From: URNF01 sp045543675 | GTDB lineage: Bacteria; Bacillota; Clostridia; Oscillospirales; Acutalibacteraceae | Length of the DNA: 9,468 nt | Direction: 5' to 3' | Assembly: GCA_045543675.1 (NCBI GenBank) | Contig: JAZPXM010000140.1 | Coordinates: 1 to 9,468 of the forward strand | Part shown: positions 6,369 to 9,468 of the stretch, piece by piece | How the letters are laid out: each line of letters begins with the position of its first letter | Position numbering within the stretch: the stretch's first letter is position 1 | Program-made: the position numbers and the translations under genes | The notes under the pieces: generated by a model | Told to the model about the DNA's origin: nothing | The model's input: the letters and a program-made list of their open reading frames with translations, nothing else | The model's database searches: none

Positions 6369-7359
6369 TATCAAGTACCACCTTTATCTGTTCTGCTATT
6401 GCCTGTATTACAGGAACGGTCACAGAGTTACCGAACTGTTTATACAGGTGGGTATCTGCCAACACCAATTTATAAGAATCCGGAAAACCTTGCAACCTTG
6501 CCCATTCTCTGGGTGTCATTTTGCGGATGCCCTGTTTATTGATTTCACCCTTGATATGGGTTGTAGGCGTCAAATCCTTTTGCCTTTTATCAATGATGAG
6601 GTTTCTTTCTCTACCCATACCACCGCAAACGATAGCACCGGCTATACCAGTAAGCGGTCTAATCTCATAACCAAAACCGTTGCCTTTTGCCTCGTGTCTG
6701 GCCTTATGCTTTTTGAGTGTTTCAACATAGGTTTCGGACAGATAGTATTTTGCAGGTACAGGTTTCTTTTCCATTATATCCATAATGGTTTTGGTGGTGT
6801 CGGTAGGTTCTGGGAACACAAACCCAGAACTGTCAATATCGTTACGGAAAGCAACGATATAAATTCTCTCACGGTTCTGCGGTACACCGTAATCTTTACT
6901 GTTCAACACTTTATGATAAACAGTATATCCCATTTCCTCTAATGTACCGGTAATAACCTTAAAGGTTCTGCCCCTATCGTGGATAGTCAAACCTTTTACA
7001 TTCTCACAGAAAATGACTTTCGGTTTATGGTGTTCGCAGATACGTGCAACATCAAAGAACAGTGTTCCTCTTGACATACCTTTGTAGTTGTCTTTGAACC
7101 CTTGTCTTTGACCTGCTAAACTAAATGCTTGACAGGGAAAGCCGGCAAGACAAATATCAAATGCCGGTATATCCTTTTCATCAATCTTTGTAATATCGCC
7201 ATTGATAGAGATTCCATCCTCAAAGTTTGCTGAATAGGTCTGTTGTGCGAATTTATCCCATTCGCTAACAAATACTGTTTTTATATCATCCGCAAAGGCA
7301 TTATCAAAACCCATACGAATACCGCCAATACCGGCGAACAAATCAATAGATTTCAGCAT
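6355..7359 (-). CDS. DNA (cytosine-5-)-methyltransferase, M.HpaII-like
   Basis: A 334-residue enzyme transferring a methyl group from S-adenosylmethionine to C5 of cytosine, protecting DNA from the partner endonuclease. All main motifs are present: I DLFAGIGG (6-13), IV GFPCQAFS with catalytic Cys76, VI ENVKG (119-123), VIII QNRERIYIV (161-169), IX RKMTPREWARLQGFPDSY (279-296) and X GNSVTVPVIQAIAEQI (310-325). The target-recognition part contains KHKARHEAKGNGFGYEI and GGMGRERNLIID, close to what I recall of M.HpaII, which points to CCGG specificity. The start at 7359 has AAAGGAGA upstream; a GTG at 7395 lies ahead of that site and near the transcription start. It is the first gene of the operon and has its own promoter. 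Confidence 0.95.
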   Translation of the reverse strand: MLKSIDLFAGIGGIRMGFDNAFADDIKTVFVSEWDKFAQQTYSANFEDGISINGDITKIDEKDIPAFDICLAGFPCQAFSLAGQRQGFKDNYKGMSRGTLFFDVARICEHHKPKVIFCENVKGLTIHDRGRTFKVITGTLEEMGYTVYHKVLNSKDYGVPQNRERIYIVAFRNDIDSSGFVFPEPTDTTKTIMDIMEKKPVPAKYYLSETYVETLKKHKARHEAKGNGFGYEIRPLTGIAGAIVCGGMGRERNLIIDKRQKDLTPTTHIKGEINKQGIRKMTPREWARLQGFPDSYKLVLADTHLYKQFGNSVTVPVIQAIAEQIKVVLDNAKV

Positions 7360-7400
7360 AAGTAAAAATCTCCTTTTATAGGCATAAGTATACACTGTAC

Positions 7401-7429
7401 ATTATATCATAAACCTCTGTTTAATTCAA
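7401..7429 (-). promoter_or_regulatory. Sigma-A promoter of the restriction-modification operon
   Basis: On the minus strand TTGAAT (7429-7424) and TATAAT (7406-7401) are separated by exactly 17 bases, and TG one base before the -10 box makes an extended -10. Transcription would start near 7394, followed by AAAGGAGAT (7376-7368) and the methyltransferase start at 7359. No separate controller (C) protein gene is seen. Confidence 0.88.
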
Positions 7430-7462
7430 GCCGTTACGGAAAGGTTTTGCAAAAAGGACACA

Positions 7463-7498
7463 AAAAACGGTATGAGGAAAATTTCTCATACCGTTTTT
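7463..7498. terminator. Intrinsic terminator after the SGNH gene
   Basis: Bases 7463-7476 (AAAAACGGTATGAG) are the perfect reverse complement of 7485-7498 around an 8-base loop. On the minus strand the stem ends in a run of Us, only a few bases after the SGNH stop codon at 7503. It separates this gene from the R-M operon promoter and could work in both directions because both arms carry A/T runs. Confidence 0.88.
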
Positions 7499-7502
7499 GC
7501 AA

Positions 7503-8723
7503 TTATAATGTATTCATCCAAGTTTCAACAAGCGCGGCAATTGTTTTTTGTCCTTCAGAGGAAGGATGAACACCATCAACATAGTCAACATCCACATCAT
7601 ATAGATTGAGATAAGGAATGTTATATTTTTCTAAAACGGAAATCCATCCAGTCCAATACTCTGGTTTGTCTCTATATGCATTACTTCCATTGGGTTGAGG
7701 AGTTAAAACAACACCGATTTTTGCTTTATAATTAGCATTATTTGTATAATCATAAAACATTTTTTCAAGTGTGCCGATAGATGTTGTGGTGTCAAATTCT
7801 GTTGTTCCAACTGCGGTTAATGTTCCTAACGGAACATCTTTGCTTGGGTCGTTTACAAAGCCGCCTATGATGACAAAATCATCTGCACCTAATGAGGATA
7901 AGAGGGAACTATTGGATTGCATAGTGCTAATTATATCCGATGATTTATAACCGCCAGTTGCTCTTTCAGTTAATGTCATAGAGTTGGCACATGCGATATA
8001 GTCAGCATAGGAAACATAATTGGCGAGGTAACCATCAGTAATACTATCACCAAAGGCTATATATTTTTTGTTAGTTAAGTTGTTGGTAGCAGGTAAAACA
8101 CTATTGTATAAAGAAACACCCATTCCTTCATAAGAAACTTTTTGTATTTTCAAATATTTAATTGTGATTAAATCACCAGCGCCGCTATTTCCCATATTAA
8201 CATACATTTTTGTCGCATTTTTTGGAACAGTAATTGATTTAATTGTAATATAATCAGATTCAATATCATTAAAATCAGCATGTTTTAACATACCAACATA
8301 ATTATCTTCTTTATCAAAAAATACAAATGCACCTACATTATTACAGAAAGATTTTTCCCATTCGTTGTATGCACCCAATCCTTCGTGTTCAAGAGAAACA
8401 TATAACACTTCAGATGGTTTTACAGGAATTACATCGCTGTAATAATTACCAGTAGAGGTAACAGGATTACCGTCACTTCCCATATAACCCCCGATTGTAT
8501 AACCATCCACGGAACCGTCATACACAATTTCAGCGTGTTTTCCCTGTTGTGTCATACCTACAACATTCATCGCTTTTTCTTGTGTTTCAAATAAACCTGC
8601 GGTGGTGGATTCAACACCGGCTTTGATATATTCACCAAACGGTGTTGCAAGTGCTATCATTACTGATAACACCAAAACCGCAATTACTATCCATCCGTAA
8701 TTGCTTAATGTGTTTTTGTCCAT
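7503..8723 (-). CDS. Pilin-like N-terminal membrane anchor fused to SGNH/GDSL hydrolase
   Basis: A 406-residue protein with three parts. Residues 1-45 are MDKNTLSNYGWIVIAVLVLS, a further hydrophobic stretch, then ATPFGEYIKAGV. This resembles small pilin-like membrane proteins that I associate with clostridial conjugative elements; it should anchor the rest outside the cell. Residues about 65-195 are rich in beta strands (DVIPVKPSEVLYVS, FVFFDKEDNYVG, ITVPKNATKMYVNMG), like ligand-binding sandwiches that precede SGNH domains in phage and surface proteins. Residues about 218-406 form an SGNH hydrolase: GDSITDG (Ser227), ATGGYKS (Gly257/258), GGFVND (Asn291) and DGVHP (Asp383, His386). All four catalytic blocks are intact, so it is probably an active esterase, perhaps on acetylated polysaccharide (inference). 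AAAGGAG stands 8-9 bases before the ATG. It appears monocistronic between a hairpin and a terminator, with no clear promoter of its own. Confidence 0.85.
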   Translation of the reverse strand: MDKNTLSNYGWIVIAVLVLSVMIALATPFGEYIKAGVESTTAGLFETQEKAMNVVGMTQQGKHAEIVYDGSVDGYTIGGYMGSDGNPVTSTGNYYSDVIPVKPSEVLYVSLEHEGLGAYNEWEKSFCNNVGAFVFFDKEDNYVGMLKHADFNDIESDYITIKSITVPKNATKMYVNMGNSGAGDLITIKYLKIQKVSYEGMGVSLYNSVLPATNNLTNKKYIAFGDSITDGYLANYVSYADYIACANSMTLTERATGGYKSSDIISTMQSNSSLLSSLGADDFVIIGGFVNDPSKDVPLGTLTAVGTTEFDTTTSIGTLEKMFYDYTNNANYKAKIGVVLTPQPNGSNAYRDKPEYWTGWISVLEKYNIPYLNLYDVDVDYVDGVHPSSEGQKTIAALVETWMNTL

Positions 8724-8780
8724 AATTATAGACTCCTTTCAAAATTTTTATTTTTATCGGTTAATACCGTTACTATAAGA

Positions 8781-8806
8781 ATGAGAGAAAGGAACTTTTC
8801 TCTCAT
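8781..8806. terminator. Hairpin between the relaxase-like gene and the SGNH gene
   Basis: ATGAGAGAAA (8781-8790) pairs perfectly with TTTCTCTCAT (8797-8806) around a six-base loop. On the minus strand it follows the stop of the right-hand gene by 7 bases, where a terminator is expected, but the U-tract behind it (UUCUUAUAG) is broken. It may be a weak terminator, or an attenuator letting some transcription reach the SGNH gene. Confidence 0.55.
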
Positions 8807-8813
8807 AACTTTT

Positions 8814-9468
8814 TTAATGTTCAAGGTCATCGTGTGAATTGTTGTTTCTGGTCGGAACCGTTTTTTCCTGTTCTGCGGTTTGTGATTTCAACAATTCCTC
8901 GTTGACCTCTTTTTGCAATCCAAACTTTTTGCCAATGGTGTGCAAAACCTTTTTGAATGTTTCCGCTGCGGATTTTAGAGATTTGTTTTCCGTGCGGAGT
9001 TGTTGGTTCTCTTGTTGTAGTTGTTTGATTTCGGTCTGGTGTTTCTGTCGCTCGGTCACAATCCCATTTTTAAGCTCGGCCTCGTGGTTCTCTAACTCAT
9101 ACACCCTGTTTTGCAGTTTTCGTATTGCAGGTAATTTAGCGAATGTATCTCTCAAACTGCTAAATAAGGTTGAAACCTTTTTTCGCATACTGTCTGGGTT
9201 GAAATAAACTGCTTTATCCATATCGCTATAAACCTGTTCTGGTATTAAAACAAAGGTTGTCTTGTTTTTGCCAAAACCTTTGGTTGTACGTTCAAAACTT
9301 GCAAACTTGTCGGAGTTTTCAACAACCAACTCTTCTTTGAATTTTACCTCTGCATGATCGATGGTTTGTTTGATGTTGATTCGCATATCATCAAGCAGGT
9401 TTATATGATGCTCGGCATCAGCAATCGTTTCTTGCAGGTCTTGTATCTCTTGGTGGGTATCTGCGAGT
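8814..9468 (-). CDS. C-terminal part of a MobV/Pre-like mobilization relaxase (partial)
   Basis: The last 217 residues of a protein whose start lies beyond the right edge. The open frame continues through 9387-9468 (LADTHQEIQDLQETIADAEHH), so the internal ATG at 9386 is not a real start. A first coiled coil (about 1-30) is followed by a short non-helical part (KFKEELVVENSDKF, then GFGKNKTTFVLIPEQVYSDM). A long coiled coil then runs from about residue 90 to 170 (KLQNRVYELENHEAEL, EIKQLQQENQQLRTENKSL), ending in a polar tail. This order matches the region behind the catalytic domain of MobV/Pre relaxases, which nick at an oriT to start transfer. The catalytic histidine motifs would be off the window, so the assignment is by C-terminal resemblance only. 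Other coiled-coil element proteins remain possible. Confidence 0.6.
   Translation of the reverse strand, partial: LADTHQEIQDLQETIADAEHHINLLDDMRINIKQTIDHAEVKFKEELVVENSDKFASFERTTKGFGKNKTTFVLIPEQVYSDMDKAVYFNPDSMRKKVSTLFSSLRDTFAKLPAIRKLQNRVYELENHEAELKNGIVTERQKHQTEIKQLQQENQQLRTENKSLKSAAETFKKVLHTIGKKFGLQKEVNEELLKSQTAEQEKTVPTRNNNSHDDLEH

Larger units (their letters stand above)
4575..9468. mobile_element. Integrative (conjugative or mobilizable) element inserted in comM, one end visible
   Basis: The stretch starts where comM is interrupted and continues off the right edge. It is visibly more AT-rich than the left half. It carries typical accessory content: a complete type II restriction-modification operon, a cell-surface type SGNH protein with an N-terminus of a kind I associate with clostridial conjugative elements, and a protein resembling a MobV relaxase tail. 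All genes run on the minus strand toward the junction. No integrase, transposase or type IV secretion gene is in the window, so the class of element (integrative and conjugative, mobilizable, or Tn7-like island) is undecided. Insertion into comM is known for AbaR-type islands in Acinetobacter and other elements. Confidence 0.75.

Noticed and set aside
6352..6942. Plus-strand open frame of 196 codons opposite the methyltransferase
   Set aside because: It is antisense to a gene with all cytosine methyltransferase motifs, lacks a ribosome binding site and has no recognisable features.
1967..8620. Depletion of CCGG sites in the element as a trace of HpaII-like restriction
   Set aside because: By eye CCGG occurs several times both in the host part (for example 1967, 2414, 2528, 3588, 4345, 4549) and in the element (for example 4745, 5249, 5968, 6638, 6947, 7164, 8617), so there is no obvious avoidance.
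9387..9468. Start of the right-hand gene at the ATG at 9386
   Set aside because: The frame stays open and coiled-coil-like to the window edge, and no ribosome binding site precedes 9386, so the gene is partial.
1..9468. CRISPR arrays, tRNA or rRNA genes, complete insertion sequences
   Set aside because: No regularly spaced repeats, no tRNA-like cloverleaf with T-loop GGTTCGA-type sequence and no transposase frame were seen on either strand.

Overview
The window looks like a chromosomal segment of a Bacillota bacterium of the Clostridia type, possibly an uncultured gut Oscillospiraceae-like organism (inference). The grounds are an archaeal-type (type 3) prolyl-tRNA synthetase, strong AGGAGG-type ribosome binding sites, near-consensus sigma-A promoters and the local gene content. 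It falls into two parts that differ visibly in base composition: roughly balanced to GC-leaning DNA up to about 4574, and clearly AT-richer DNA from there to the right edge.

Host part (1-4574). At the left edge is the start of proS (minus strand) with a near-perfect promoter. A ~350-base divergent intergenic region separates it from a small plus-strand gene for an 87-residue protein with a C-terminal membrane helix. That gene runs into a perfect 20-bp inverted repeat that should terminate transcription from both sides. Facing it on the minus strand is the tail of an operon: a comM/yifB fragment, then uvrC (nucleotide excision repair), then a membrane-anchored alpha/beta hydrolase whose start overlaps the uvrC stop by 4 bases. 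A hairpin between comM and uvrC carries the comM stop codon in its loop.

Mobile part (about 4575-9468, continuing beyond the window). ComM homology stops abruptly just before its Walker A motif, losing about 200 N-terminal residues, and foreign DNA begins there. I read this as one end of an integrative element inserted in comM. No integrase is in view. Next to the junction is a minus-strand three-gene restriction-modification operon: an M.HpaII-like cytosine-5 DNA methyltransferase, an HpaII-family restriction endonuclease, and a third protein I do not recognise. It has a promoter (TTGAAT, 17 bases, TATAAT), and the reading frames overlap or nearly abut. Further right is a 406-residue protein with a pilin-like N-terminal membrane segment, a beta-rich middle and a complete SGNH/GDSL hydrolase domain. 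At the right edge is the C-terminal part of a coiled-coil protein that resembles the tail of MobV/Pre-type relaxases.

The R-M system probably protects or stabilises the element. The relaxase-like protein would serve transfer, and the SGNH protein looks like surface-exposed cargo. All of these genes and the comM-uvrC-hydrolase block point the same way with no terminator seen at the junction, so the element may now supply transcription to uvrC. The most interesting points are the pilin-like/SGNH fusion, the unidentified third R-M gene and the comM insertion.
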